From assembly GCA_005116895.1 (NCBI GenBank), contig SWDO01000001.1:329391-363253 (forward strand): a stretch of DNA of 33,863 nt, written 5' to 3'. This DNA comes from Nitrospira sp. Lineage in GTDB: Bacteria; Nitrospirota; Nitrospiria; Nitrospirales; Nitrospiraceae. This document shows, piece after piece, positions 1-7,547 of this stretch; within the stretch, counting starts at the first letter, position 1, and each line of letters begins with the position of its first letter. Position numbers and translations under genes: made by a program. The notes beneath the pieces were generated by a model that had not been told where the DNA came from, made no database searches, and was given only the letters and a program-made list of their open reading frames with translations.

Positions 1-273
1 AACGTAGCGCAGGTTATCGATGAAAAGTGTACAGCTAAAAAGGGCTGCCGACTTTGTATCATGTATTGCCCGGAAGCAAATTGTTTAGACTTGAATACTG
101 ACAAGATGGTTGCGGAAGTTATTATCGATCGCTGTAAGGGCTGTGAGCTCTGCGTCATCGTCTGTGATGCAGCCAAGCATTTCGCCATCACTATGCAGGC
201 CGTCAGCGCTACAGGCCAACTCATGACTAAGAAGGGTGAGTCTGCTGCTTTGGGACAAGCGTATCAGGGATAG
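1..273 (+). CDS. 4Fe-4S dicluster ferredoxin (3' part), probably a 2-oxoacid:ferredoxin oxidoreductase small subunit
   Basis: The reading frame is open from base 1, so the true start lies outside the window; 90 residues are visible. Two iron-sulfur motifs can be seen: C10-x5-C16-x2-C19-x3-C23-P, and C45-x2-C48-x2-C51-x3-C55. This is the pattern of a bacterial ferredoxin carrying two [4Fe-4S] clusters, with three extra residues between the first two cysteines of cluster 1. An additional Cys lies at residue 28. Small proteins of this kind serve as the electron-transfer (delta) subunit of pyruvate or 2-oxoglutarate:ferredoxin oxidoreductases, which Nitrospira uses in the reductive TCA cycle. The exact complex is inferred, because the neighbouring subunits would lie upstream of the window. 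A strong terminator follows the stop codon, so this is probably the last gene of its operon. Confidence 0.75.
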   Translation, partial: NVAQVIDEKCTAKKGCRLCIMYCPEANCLDLNTDKMVAEVIIDRCKGCELCVIVCDAAKHFAITMQAVSATGQLMTKKGESAALGQAYQG

Positions 274-295
274 TTCGTCACGGGCTAAACTTCTC

Positions 296-328
296 AAAAC
301 CCCATGGCGTTCGCGCTATGGGGTTTTT
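296..328 (+). terminator. Rho-independent terminator after the ferredoxin gene
   Basis: Arms at 296-309 and 314-327 form a 14-bp stem with one G-T wobble around a TTCG loop. The stem is A-rich on the 5' side and is followed by T's up to 328. It lies 22 nt after the ferredoxin stop and ends just before the ribosome binding site of the next gene. Confidence 0.9.
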
Positions 329-348
329 CTTTAGGCACGAGGTAACTG

Positions 349-618
349 ATGGAACACGAGGACAATATGATCGATGAGCTGCTTGGCCAGATTTCTGGCT
401 TGATCACCCAATACCCCAAAGCTATCGAACGGCAGGCGGCGATCATTCAAGCGACGGGCAAAGACCCTGAGCTTGTGGACAAACTGATCAAAGCGGCAGA
501 CACAATGCGTGATAGCGGCAACCTCTATCTGACATGGGCTAAACATTACGCCGCTGTCGCTAAAGGCAACACAGACGCTTCTTCCGATGAAGACGAGACT
601 GAAGATTTCGACGTCTAA
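349..618 (+). CDS. Small acidic hypothetical protein
   Basis: This 89-residue protein matches no family I recognise. It is predicted to be mostly helical, with no signal peptide or membrane segment. The last 20 residues are strongly acidic (Asp and Glu rich), ending in DETEDFDV. The ATG at 349 has GAGGT about 5-9 nt upstream, which supports this start over the in-frame ATG at 367. It sits between the ferredoxin terminator and tRNA-Asn, so it is probably a single-gene unit. It reads as a real gene because of its ribosome binding site and even codon use. No function is proposed. Confidence 0.7.
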   Translation: MEHEDNMIDELLGQISGLITQYPKAIERQAAIIQATGKDPELVDKLIKAADTMRDSGNLYLTWAKHYAAVAKGNTDASSDEDETEDFDV

Positions 619-681
619 AATATCTCCCTATTCCTGGAAAAGTTTTGCTAAAATACAATTCGCTTTAACTGAAATCTCTGT

Positions 682-757
682 TCCCCGGTAGCTCAGTTGG
701 TAGAGCAGCCGGCTGTTAACCGGCTGGTCGCAGGTTCGAGTCCTGCCCGGGGAGCCA
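682..757 (+). tRNA. tRNA-Asn (anticodon GTT)
   Basis: A complete cloverleaf can be drawn. The 7-bp acceptor stem is 682-688 with 747-753. The D arm is GCTC/GAGC. The anticodon arm is GCCGG/CCGGC around CTGTTAA, giving anticodon GTT. The variable loop is 5 nt, and the T arm is GCAGG/CCTGC around TTCGAGT. The discriminator is G754 and CCA is encoded at 755-757. A possible -10 box, TACAAT, lies at 654-659, with only a poor -35 match. Confidence 0.97.
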
Positions 758-882
758 CCACCCTGCTCCAAGCCTCCCCTCTTTCCGAATCGGGATAAGT
801 AACAATTTCATCTCCGGATTTGAGCAGATCGAGACGGTTTTCAATCCCTCAACTACGATCTCATGGGGCCCCCCTCTGCATG

Positions 883-901
883 ATTCCTGTGTGACAGGAA
901 T
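883..901. repeat. Perfect 8-bp inverted repeat with 3-nt loop
   Basis: ATTCCTGT (883-890) and ACAGGAAT (894-901) are perfect inverted copies separated by GTG. The repeat lies in the 242-nt gap between tRNA-Asn and the alpha/beta hydrolase gene, about 100 nt before the hydrolase start. There is no T-run after it, so an operator or an RNA leader hairpin is at least as likely as a terminator. Nothing else was recognised in this gap. Confidence 0.5.
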
Positions 902-999
902 GGTATGGTTTTGCATTGAATGTCTTTCCTGTGAGGACTTACACTTGAACCGCACGACCATCAGGAGATCATTCAAGTTCTCCGCATCGCATACTCGAC

Positions 1000-2004
1000 A
1001 TGATAACCGATTCCAACAAGATTGATATCGCCTCGTCTTTTCAACCTCCGATTCCCCTCCGAAATGCTCATATCATGACCCTTGCCCCTCGTTACATGCC
1101 CCGAGACACATCCTTGATGGGATTGCCACAGGAGGCGCGGCTCTTTCCCGTTGAACCACAGACACAGCTTCAGGGATTCTGCCATTGGCAAGGCGATCGC
1201 ATGGCGTCTCCCACAGCAGTCCTGGTTCACGGCCTTGAAGGCTCCAGCGAGTCGCGATACATGCGCGGCATTGCAGCCAAGGCCTATCGGACCGGATTCA
1301 ACGTCATTCGCCTGAATCAGCGTACGTGCGGAGGAACCGAGCATCTCACTCCGACTCTCTATAACAGCGGTTTGAGTGGAGATTACCGGATGATCCTGAA
1401 CGAACTGGCCCACCGGGAGGGACTCGACCGCATATGGCTGATCGGGTATTCCATGGGTGGAAATCTCGTCCTGAAAGCGGCCGGCGAGCTAGGCCAGACC
1501 GAGCCCGCCCTAGCCGGGGTGGCAGCAGTATGCCCAAATATCAACCCGACCGTTTGCGCTCGTGCATTAGAAGAGCCTCGCAACTTCATCTATCATCGCC
1601 ACTTTCTGACTCGCTTGAAGTCGAGGCTGCGGAAAAAGGGAGCGCTATTGCCGGGGAAATGGGATCTTTCCCAACTCGATCGGATCGCCACGATTAGCGA
1701 ATTTGATGATCGCTACACCGCTCACGACGGAGGCTATCGAGACGGTGCCGATTACTACAACAGAGCGGGCGCGCGCCATGTGCTCGATGCCATCGCGGTT
1801 CCTACGCTCATCATTACGGCACAAGACGATCCGTTTATTCCCTACTCGATGTTTACCGTACCCACCATTCAGCGGCACCCACACATTCGTATGGCCGCGC
1901 CTCGCTATGGAGGCCATTGCGGGTTTTTTCACAGAAGCCAAAATGGAGAAGATCCGTACTGGGCGGAGAACCGAATCGTAGACTTTTTGCTGGGTCGGTT
2001 ATAA
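1000..2004 (+). CDS. YheT/EMB8-family alpha/beta hydrolase
   Basis: This is a 334-residue cytoplasmic hydrolase without a signal peptide. The N-terminal segment PLRNAHIMTLAPRY (residues 19-32) and the LVHGLEGSS turn (75-83, oxyanion region) are typical of the YheT/EMB8 family. The nucleophile elbow is GYSMGGN with Ser151. Asp277 (in the AQDDPFIP stretch) and His306 (GGHCGF) complete the catalytic triad. Family members are carboxylesterases of mostly unknown physiological substrate; length and motif spacing are normal. The start at 1000 lacks a clear Shine-Dalgarno sequence, but no better in-frame start precedes the conserved region. The gene stands alone, convergent with the membrane protein gene at 2041-2544. 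Confidence 0.88.
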   Translation: MITDSNKIDIASSFQPPIPLRNAHIMTLAPRYMPRDTSLMGLPQEARLFPVEPQTQLQGFCHWQGDRMASPTAVLVHGLEGSSESRYMRGIAAKAYRTGFNVIRLNQRTCGGTEHLTPTLYNSGLSGDYRMILNELAHREGLDRIWLIGYSMGGNLVLKAAGELGQTEPALAGVAAVCPNINPTVCARALEEPRNFIYHRHFLTRLKSRLRKKGALLPGKWDLSQLDRIATISEFDDRYTAHDGGYRDGADYYNRAGARHVLDAIAVPTLIITAQDDPFIPYSMFTVPTIQRHPHIRMAAPRYGGHCGFFHRSQNGEDPYWAENRIVDFLLGRL

Positions 2005-2040
2005 CGGACGCTGCGTCAAGCTTGTCCCTCAGCAGAACGG

Positions 2041-2544
2041 CTACGCAGATTTGTGAAGTTTGCGAGACTCCATGGCTGCGACCAGCGAAGCACACTTCCA
2101 GACCCAGCTGTAGATGAGCCATATACTATCGGCAACGATGGCCACGATGAAGACCCAGTTGTAAATTGCCTTGCCCACTTTCCCAAGAAACGGATCGAGC
2201 GCAAAGAGCAGCACACCGTACGCAATGGTGATTGCGAGCAGCGTCACGCAAGGTACGACCAGACCTTGAAACGGTACCATCCATTTCCATTCTACCGGCG
2301 GGTTTCTCGCCAACGCTCTGGCACCCAGCCACCCGATCACCACTGAACCACTGTAGCCCACGAATTGGACAAGGTCTGACGCCCGAAGTTTTCCCAGCGA
2401 GCTTTCTCGAAACAACGACACCTGTCCAAGGACCAGTGCAAAGAGAAATGCCAGAACCAGAGCGACGCCATATTCCATCATCCGTCGTCTGGCCCCCATA
2501 ACCCAACCTCTCATGCAGCCTAGCCGTCGGTAGTCACCGTTCAC
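2041..2544 (-). CDS. Small integral membrane protein, unknown
   Basis: This 167-residue protein has about four hydrophobic segments, near residues 24-42, 60-77, 92-115 and 125-148, with Arg/Lys-rich ends consistent with an inner-membrane protein. No family is recognised. In-frame ATGs at residues 11, 16 and 22 are alternative starts, and the one at 16 or 22 would bring the first membrane segment near the N-terminus. It lies 71 nt downstream of pafA on the same strand, so read-through from the proteasome operon is possible, but nothing in the sequence ties it to proteolysis. Confidence 0.6.
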   Translation of the reverse strand: MNGDYRRLGCMRGWVMGARRRMMEYGVALVLAFLFALVLGQVSLFRESSLGKLRASDLVQFVGYSGSVVIGWLGARALARNPPVEWKWMVPFQGLVVPCVTLLAITIAYGVLLFALDPFLGKVGKAIYNWVFIVAIVADSIWLIYSWVWKCASLVAAMESRKLHKSA

Positions 2545-2615
2545 CGTATGTGCCAGAGCTTAGCATGAGGGGATTCCGACTGAGAAACAAACCGTCATTC
2601 CTGAATCTAATCAGC

Positions 2616-4103
2616 TTAGACGATCACGCTGTCGAGGTGTGTCCGCACATCTTTCAGATAGGTCTTAAACGGGTCCGGCATGGGAAACGGGGCGCGCCCC
2701 CGCACTTGGAAGATCGACCAATTGATGACATAGGCAGGGAACAAGCCATCAGAGGTTGGAAGCTGATCCGCCACTGAAGCGGGCCGCTCACTCAGAAGAT
2801 ATCTAACCAGCTCACTGCGGCCGTAGGCACGCGTGTTTTTTGGCGCGGTGTCCATCGCGAGATCAATGAGGCGATCCGTCGTCACACGAGGAACGCGCCC
2901 TTCTTCCAATAATCCGTGATACAGCCCCTTCGCCGGATTCAAATTATGATACTCCAAGTCTAAACTCTTCAGCAGAGGATCAGTCCACTCGACATGTTCC
3001 GCCTCTCGGAAGCAGTCCAGCAACCACAGCTTGGACGCCCAATCGACACGCCCGACGAGCTGCTGATAATCGCCGCGCAGATCATGGAGCACTGATGCCC
3101 ATTGGGCAAGAACCCAATCGGTTTCTTCATCCTGCCCTCTATAATGCCGAACGGCACAGTCGAGAAATCGTTCCTGAATATCCACAGCCGACATCATCTT
3201 GTGAGACCGTAATCGGACCAGCCAGCGCCGTTCTTGATCTTGTGAAATCTCTTGGAGCGCTTCCACCGGCTCGTCGATTTCCAATTCTTGAGGCGCATGT
3301 CCCTCCTCAATCAGCTGCAGCACCAGCCCGGTCGTACCCAGCTTCAATGCTGTCGCATATTCAGCCATATTGGAATCGCCCAGCAGAAGATGAATCCGTC
3401 GGTATTGATTGGGGTCCGCCAACGGTTCATCCCTCGTATTCACAATTGCCCGATTGTGCTGCACCCATTCGAAAAAATCGTTCACGATATAATCGGCACG
3501 TTGAGAAATTTGAAAGGGCAACTCCGATACATGTAGCCCACCGAAACTCGAACGTGGAACAAGTAACCGATCCACCTGAATCCAGGCGTCTTGTGGGGCT
3601 GCGGAACCGACACGCCCAGAGCCGGTAAAAATCTGCCTGGTCACAAGAAACGTCACAAGCGGAACCATCCCGCGTCTCGAAAAAGGAAACCGACGAGACA
3701 CCAGGTAATTCTCATGCGAACCGAAGGTCGCATCCGTCTCATGATCGATGTTGTTCTTGATCAACGACACCTGGTCAGAAAACTCGAGAGCTTCGATCGT
3801 TCGCTGCAACAAAAGATCCCCGGCACGGTCCGACGCCACGACATCCATGAGAGAATGACATTCCGGTGAAGCATACTCCAAGTGCCCCATGTCCAAATAC
3901 ATTCGTCCGGCGTTGGTCAAAAATCCCCCATTGCCAGGAGGCTCATCATGCCCACGATGGTGCAAATCCAGCACGCCGCGCCGCTGAACCTGGAACAGAT
4001 GGTCACGAATCTTCTGCGCAAACCACGTCGGAGAATGGTCCGGTCGATCCTCGTGGATCAAGAGTCCGTATTCAGTCTCTAAACCGAAGATACGATTCAA
4101 CAT
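2616..4103 (-). CDS. pafA: Pup/UBact--protein ligase PafA
   Basis: PafA attaches the C-terminal Glu side chain of Pup or UBact to lysines of target proteins, using ATP. The 495-residue protein shows the glutamine-synthetase-like fold shared with Dop. The N-terminal GLETEYG places Mg-binding Glu at residues 9 and 11. The RMYLD segment puts the catalytic-base Asp at 71, followed by LEYASPEC. KNNIDHE and SHENYLVSR come next. Unlike Dop, it has no long insertion between the N-terminal strand and the catalytic Asp, and this is the basis for calling it the ligase. The usual actinobacterial SHPEYAT here reads GHLEYAS. The start codon lies 4 nt after the prcA stop, so translation is probably coupled. 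It is the last proteasome gene of the operon. Confidence 0.92.
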   Translation of the reverse strand: MLNRIFGLETEYGLLIHEDRPDHSPTWFAQKIRDHLFQVQRRGVLDLHHRGHDEPPGNGGFLTNAGRMYLDMGHLEYASPECHSLMDVVASDRAGDLLLQRTIEALEFSDQVSLIKNNIDHETDATFGSHENYLVSRRFPFSRRGMVPLVTFLVTRQIFTGSGRVGSAAPQDAWIQVDRLLVPRSSFGGLHVSELPFQISQRADYIVNDFFEWVQHNRAIVNTRDEPLADPNQYRRIHLLLGDSNMAEYATALKLGTTGLVLQLIEEGHAPQELEIDEPVEALQEISQDQERRWLVRLRSHKMMSAVDIQERFLDCAVRHYRGQDEETDWVLAQWASVLHDLRGDYQQLVGRVDWASKLWLLDCFREAEHVEWTDPLLKSLDLEYHNLNPAKGLYHGLLEEGRVPRVTTDRLIDLAMDTAPKNTRAYGRSELVRYLLSERPASVADQLPTSDGLFPAYVINWSIFQVRGRAPFPMPDPFKTYLKDVRTHLDSVIV

Positions 4104-4107
4104 GCTA

Positions 4108-4917
4108 TTACGAGAGTAATGGGCTCAGCTCATTGGGGAGCAGTGCTTTCAGTTCATCAACCCCAAGGGCTCGATATTTGGAGGGTCCTTGCACATGGCG
4201 ATCAAGCAAGGCACATTCGACCGTCTTTTCAGCAATACATCGCCTCAGATAGGCATAGAGTGTCTCAGTATCCGTCGCTAGCTGATCAGGGCTGGTCCTC
4301 GCCTCGTCATGACCTTCTCCCTCGTCCAGGGCTCGTCGCTGCGCTCGATCACCGACCGCCCACGTGCGAATCGCCGCACCGACAGCGTCCGCAAAAGACG
4401 CAAGCGACTGCTCTCGGAGATATCCCGCCATCTTCTGCTCAACCGCCGACGTCGCGGCAAGCACTGCGTACTGGCTCTTTTCCTCAAACGTCCCGTCGTA
4501 GTTGATCGTCAAGAACCCGTCTTTCCCGGCTTTCTGTCCGAGCTCTGCCAGCAAGATTTTCACGATGAAGGGGGCCTTGAATACCTCTTCAAAGGCCTGT
4601 TTGATTGCCGGCGCCATCCCGTACTTCACCAGACGGCCTCCCTTCACATCGGAAGCTGAGCGATTGAATCCTTCGACGTGAGCCATCTCCAACAGATTGA
4701 ATCGCAACTTCTCAAGATCAGCCGGATGGCCCATCCCGCCCAGGCCTAGACGATCGTAAATCTCATAGAGTTTAGGTGTGCCCTTGCTCATGGTCATGAG
4801 CAGAATGCCGCGCTCACACGTGACACCGACAACAGGGGCCCCCTCCTTAAACTGCTCGTCGAGATAGGTCCGACGATTGCCGACCGCTTCAACCCATTTA
4901 TAAGGTTCTTCATACAT
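4108..4917 (-). CDS. prcA: 20S proteasome alpha subunit
   Basis: Alpha subunits form the outer, non-catalytic heptameric rings of the 20S core and gate substrate entry. This 269-residue protein starts with MYEEPYKWVEAVGNRR, followed by an alpha-type core: GAPVVGVTCERGILLMT near residues 26-42, then LYEIYDRLGLGGMGHPADL. It has no processed N-terminal Thr. The C-terminal part (roughly residues 190-269) is polar and charged, typical of the variable tails of bacterial alpha subunits. The ATG overlaps the 3' end of prcB by 8 nt, which indicates translational coupling and matched synthesis of the two subunits. Confidence 0.93.
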   Translation of the reverse strand: MYEEPYKWVEAVGNRRTYLDEQFKEGAPVVGVTCERGILLMTMSKGTPKLYEIYDRLGLGGMGHPADLEKLRFNLLEMAHVEGFNRSASDVKGGRLVKYGMAPAIKQAFEEVFKAPFIVKILLAELGQKAGKDGFLTINYDGTFEEKSQYAVLAATSAVEQKMAGYLREQSLASFADAVGAAIRTWAVGDRAQRRALDEGEGHDEARTSPDQLATDTETLYAYLRRCIAEKTVECALLDRHVQGPSKYRALGVDELKALLPNELSPLLS

Positions 4918-5683
4918 GGCGGCTGACCTTTGCCTCGAACAAGGGCTTCAATTGCGCGTCCGGCATCGTGCGCACACCGGAGGCGGTGATGAATTTGATC
5001 ACCGGATAGAGACCAGCGTCTCGGTTGACTCCTCCGGTCGCGCTGTCGAATTCCGCGGCACTCGTCAACAGTCGCAATGCCTGAACGGTCGCCTGCTCTT
5101 CCGGCATCGCGCTCAGCGGCTGTTCACCCCATGTATTCACGTAATGTAGGATTCCGCGAATGGTCGGTGAACCGGACCCGGATACTGCATAGTCCACTCC
5201 TTCGAACTCCGCACCGAGGATGTCGTAAAAATAGATCTTTGCCGCTTCCTGCTCGAAGTCGTACCCGGCAAAGATCGGCACCACAGCACCTGTCCCCGCC
5301 AGCGCCGCCGGGACGTTGTCTTTCAGCAACTTTGAGAGGGCTCTGAGTTTCCCCTCAAAACTGAGTTCCTGAAGCTGTGTCCGCCGAAAATACTTGAACG
5401 AATGTTCAAGGATGCGCGCCATTTCATACGCCGTTGCTGGTACTCCGGCGATCGCCATGACACTATGCCGATCGATCTCCAACACCTTGTCAGTGCGGTC
5501 GTACATCACCATATTGCCGGCGGTCGCACGCCGATCCCCGGCGACCAACACCCCATCGCGGTACTTGAACGCGAGGATCGTCGTAGCCGTTGTCAGTTCC
5601 TGCCCTCGCGCAACCTGGCCCAGCACGCCAAACACATACCCTTGTTCTTTCAACAGCTGATAGAAATCGCTCTGCATACCCAT
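4910..5683 (-). CDS. prcB: 20S proteasome beta subunit (catalytic)
   Basis: Beta subunits form the inner rings and carry the N-terminal threonine nucleophile. In this 257-residue precursor, ATTILAFKYRDG aligns with the mature beta start, so Thr34 becomes Thr1 after a 33-residue propeptide is removed. The numbering then fits exactly: Asp17 (precursor 50, in AGDRR) and Lys33 (precursor 66, in RTDKVLE) are both present, so the enzyme should be active. The residue before Thr1 is Ala, where actinobacterial PrcB usually has Gly. SGSGSP (the GSGS-type motif) follows later. The start at 5683 is preceded by a GGGAG/GAGAG-rich stretch; ATG at residue 3 is an alternative. Confidence 0.94.
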   Translation of the reverse strand: MGMQSDFYQLLKEQGYVFGVLGQVARGQELTTATTILAFKYRDGVLVAGDRRATAGNMVMYDRTDKVLEIDRHSVMAIAGVPATAYEMARILEHSFKYFRRTQLQELSFEGKLRALSKLLKDNVPAALAGTGAVVPIFAGYDFEQEAAKIYFYDILGAEFEGVDYAVSGSGSPTIRGILHYVNTWGEQPLSAMPEEQATVQALRLLTSAAEFDSATGGVNRDAGLYPVIKFITASGVRTMPDAQLKPLFEAKVSRHV

Positions 5684-5710
5684 CTCTCTTAACTCCCCGT
5701 CAGGCGTGAA

Positions 5711-5764
5711 ACGTGAGGCGTTAGGCGATTAGACCCAAGCCTTTACCTCCCTTACCCCTCACGT
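5711..5764. repeat. Intergenic inverted repeat between UBact and prcB
   Basis: ACGTGAGG (5711-5718) and CCTCACGT (5757-5764) are perfect inverted copies in the only sizeable gap (83 nt) in the second half of the proteasome operon. The 11-mer AGGCGTGAAAC overlaps the left arm (5702-5712) and recurs at 13059-13069 in another gap. From general familiarity this resembles short dispersed intergenic repeats of Nitrospira genomes; a genome search would be needed to show that. In the mRNA it could fold and set the ratio of UBact to core subunits. Confidence 0.5.
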
Positions 5765-5766
5765 CT

Positions 5767-5961
5767 TTACTGCCCCGTCCGCTGCCGATACCGCTCTGCC
5801 TGTTTGGGATCGACCTTGCGCATCCGCTTCATCAGGCTATCCTTCTCGGGCGATCCCGTATCCGGGCGTCGCGGCCCGCCGCCTTCTTCCTGTGGACTTG
5901 GCGACTTCGGCATAGGATCAACTGGCCCCTCGCGTCGTTCCGGCATCATACCGTGTGTCAT
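5767..5961 (-). CDS. ubact: Ubiquitin-like modifier UBact (Pup homologue)
   Basis: This 64-residue, highly polar, probably disordered protein ends in RYRQRTGQ. The R-T/S-G-E/Q terminus defines UBact, the Pup counterpart of Gram-negative phyla such as Nitrospirota. Because the last residue is Gln, deamidation to Glu by Dop should be required before PafA can ligate it to target lysines. The first half is rich in Pro and Gly; the charged C-terminal half (about 38-60) is the likely helix that binds the ARC coiled coil. Lysines are at 19, 40, 45, 49 and 53. The start ATG overlaps the dop stop (ATGA) and is preceded by AGGAAGG, supporting it over the ATGs at residues 5 and 6. Confidence 0.93.
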   Translation of the reverse strand: MTHGMMPERREGPVDPMPKSPSPQEEGGGPRRPDTGSPEKDSLMKRMRKVDPKQAERYRQRTGQ

Positions 5962-7490
5962 GCGTCACCATCCTTCCTGTGTCGCCACGTTGCCAGCGCA
6001 TCAGCCGGTGAATGGGCACACTGGAAGACATCCATGCATCGTCGGACTTCCTGTGGATCAAAGAGATCTCCCATCTCCAGACTGTGTGCGCGCAACCTTC
6101 CTACGAACTGAATCCGTTCCCATTGCATCGATTGAATCTGATCAGGAAAACGCTGTACGCAGAGCCCGCGCAGCCCGCCACGGGTATCGCTTGGGCCATT
6201 CCGAATCGCCTCGTCAATTGTCTCGTCGGTCGTCATCCGCCAAGCTTTCCCCTCGGCTTCCAATCCTAGGTACAGCCCTTGTTCAGGATTGATATTGTGA
6301 TACTCCAAGTCCAAGCTGGCCAACCAGGGATCGTCCCAGCCGATCCGCTCTTCTCGTAGAAACGTCTCGAGCAACCACTGTTTCGTGATCCAATCGAGCT
6401 TCCCCACTAACTGTGACCGGTCTTGCGACAATAGACGCAAGGTAGTACTCCACTCATTCAACAGCCAATCCGACTCTTCGTCTGATCCGGCCAACTCGCG
6501 GCGTGCCGCCTCACAGTAATGCGCTTGAAGTTCCACAGCAGAAAGCCTCTGTCCATTTTTGAGACGAACCACTGCTTTCAGGTCCGGATCGCGTGACAAC
6601 TGTTTCACGGCGGCCACCGGCTGCTCCAAATCAATATCAGGCGCAGCCCCTCGTTCGATGAGATCGAGCACGAGCCTGGTCGTCCCGACCTTGAGCGCCG
6701 TTGCATACTCGCACATGTTGGCGTCACCGATGATGAGATGGAGCCGCCGATACTTCTTACGATCCGCATGAGGCTCATCTCTCGTGTTGAGAATCGGTCG
6801 GTTATGCATCGTATCGACGCCCAACTCAGCCTCCATAAAGTCGGCGCGTTGAGAGAGCTGATACGCTCCGGGAACATGTCCGGACTCCTGCGCTTCGGTC
6901 CCGACCTTCCCCGCACCGGCAATGACCTGTCGGCTCACCAAGAACGGCATCAAGCCGGTAACGAGAGCCGGGAAGGGCACGGCCCGCGAGACGAGATAGT
7001 TGTCGTGACAGCCATAACTGTGGCCGTGGAAATCTGTGTTGTTTTTGTACAGCCGAAGATGCGGGCCGCCAGGTGTCCGATTACGTCGTTGGGCAGCGCG
7101 GAGAACGATACGCTCCCCTGCGCGATCTTGAGCCAACAGGTCTCGAAGAGTTCGGCACTCAGGCGTCGAATATTCCGGATGCGTATGATCGTTGTAGAAT
7201 CGTGCGCCGTTCGGCAACACGAGGTCACTCTTCATGTCATGGAACGAAAAGGGGCGATGGGCATCGCGTTGTGCAAACTCATCTTCCTCTCGATCCTGCT
7301 GCAAGCCCGAGACACGAAAACCGCGAGCATCCTCATGCGGGTCCTCACCGGCATAGTCCCAACGCCGTTCGAAGGAGGCGGCGAGATGTGCCCGCACCAA
7401 TTCCATCGACTCCACAACCGGATCCATCTCCGGTACATCATCCCTCGTAATCCCGTATTCGGTTTCGATGCCAAAAAGACGCATAATCAT
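5958..7490 (-). CDS. dop: Pup/UBact deamidase and depupylase Dop
   Basis: Dop converts the C-terminal Gln of the modifier to Glu and can also remove it from conjugates. The 510-residue protein has the PafA/Dop fold: GIETEYG with Glu9 and Glu11, then NGARFYNDHTHPEYSTPEC with the catalytic Asp at 101, then KNNTDFHGHSYGCHDNYL. About 40 polar residues (roughly 45-85) lie before the catalytic Asp. This is the Dop loop that separates Dop from PafA, and DHTHPEYS is also the Dop form of the motif. The start is ATG 7490 or ATG 7484 (MRLFGIE); neither has a strong ribosome binding site, and an inverted repeat occupies the leader. The stop overlaps the UBact start by 4 nt. Confidence 0.93.
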   Translation of the reverse strand: MIMRLFGIETEYGITRDDVPEMDPVVESMELVRAHLAASFERRWDYAGEDPHEDARGFRVSGLQQDREEDEFAQRDAHRPFSFHDMKSDLVLPNGARFYNDHTHPEYSTPECRTLRDLLAQDRAGERIVLRAAQRRNRTPGGPHLRLYKNNTDFHGHSYGCHDNYLVSRAVPFPALVTGLMPFLVSRQVIAGAGKVGTEAQESGHVPGAYQLSQRADFMEAELGVDTMHNRPILNTRDEPHADRKKYRRLHLIIGDANMCEYATALKVGTTRLVLDLIERGAAPDIDLEQPVAAVKQLSRDPDLKAVVRLKNGQRLSAVELQAHYCEAARRELAGSDEESDWLLNEWSTTLRLLSQDRSQLVGKLDWITKQWLLETFLREERIGWDDPWLASLDLEYHNINPEQGLYLGLEAEGKAWRMTTDETIDEAIRNGPSDTRGGLRGLCVQRFPDQIQSMQWERIQFVGRLRAHSLEMGDLFDPQEVRRCMDVFQCAHSPADALATWRHRKDGDA

Positions 7491-7492
7491 CA

Positions 7493-7526
7493 GCTGACAG
7501 GCTCAAATCACCTATATTTTGTCAGC
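7493..7526 (-). promoter_or_regulatory. Leader hairpin directly upstream of dop
   Basis: GCTGACA (7493-7499) and TGTCAGC (7520-7526) form a perfect 7-bp inverted repeat filling most of the 57-nt gap between the ARC stop and the dop start. In the transcript the 3' arm ends 2 nt before the dop ATG, so folding would hide the translation start region. A role in limiting dop translation is inferred. Confidence 0.4.
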
Positions 7527-7547
7527 GTGTTACCTATCAGCCTTTCC

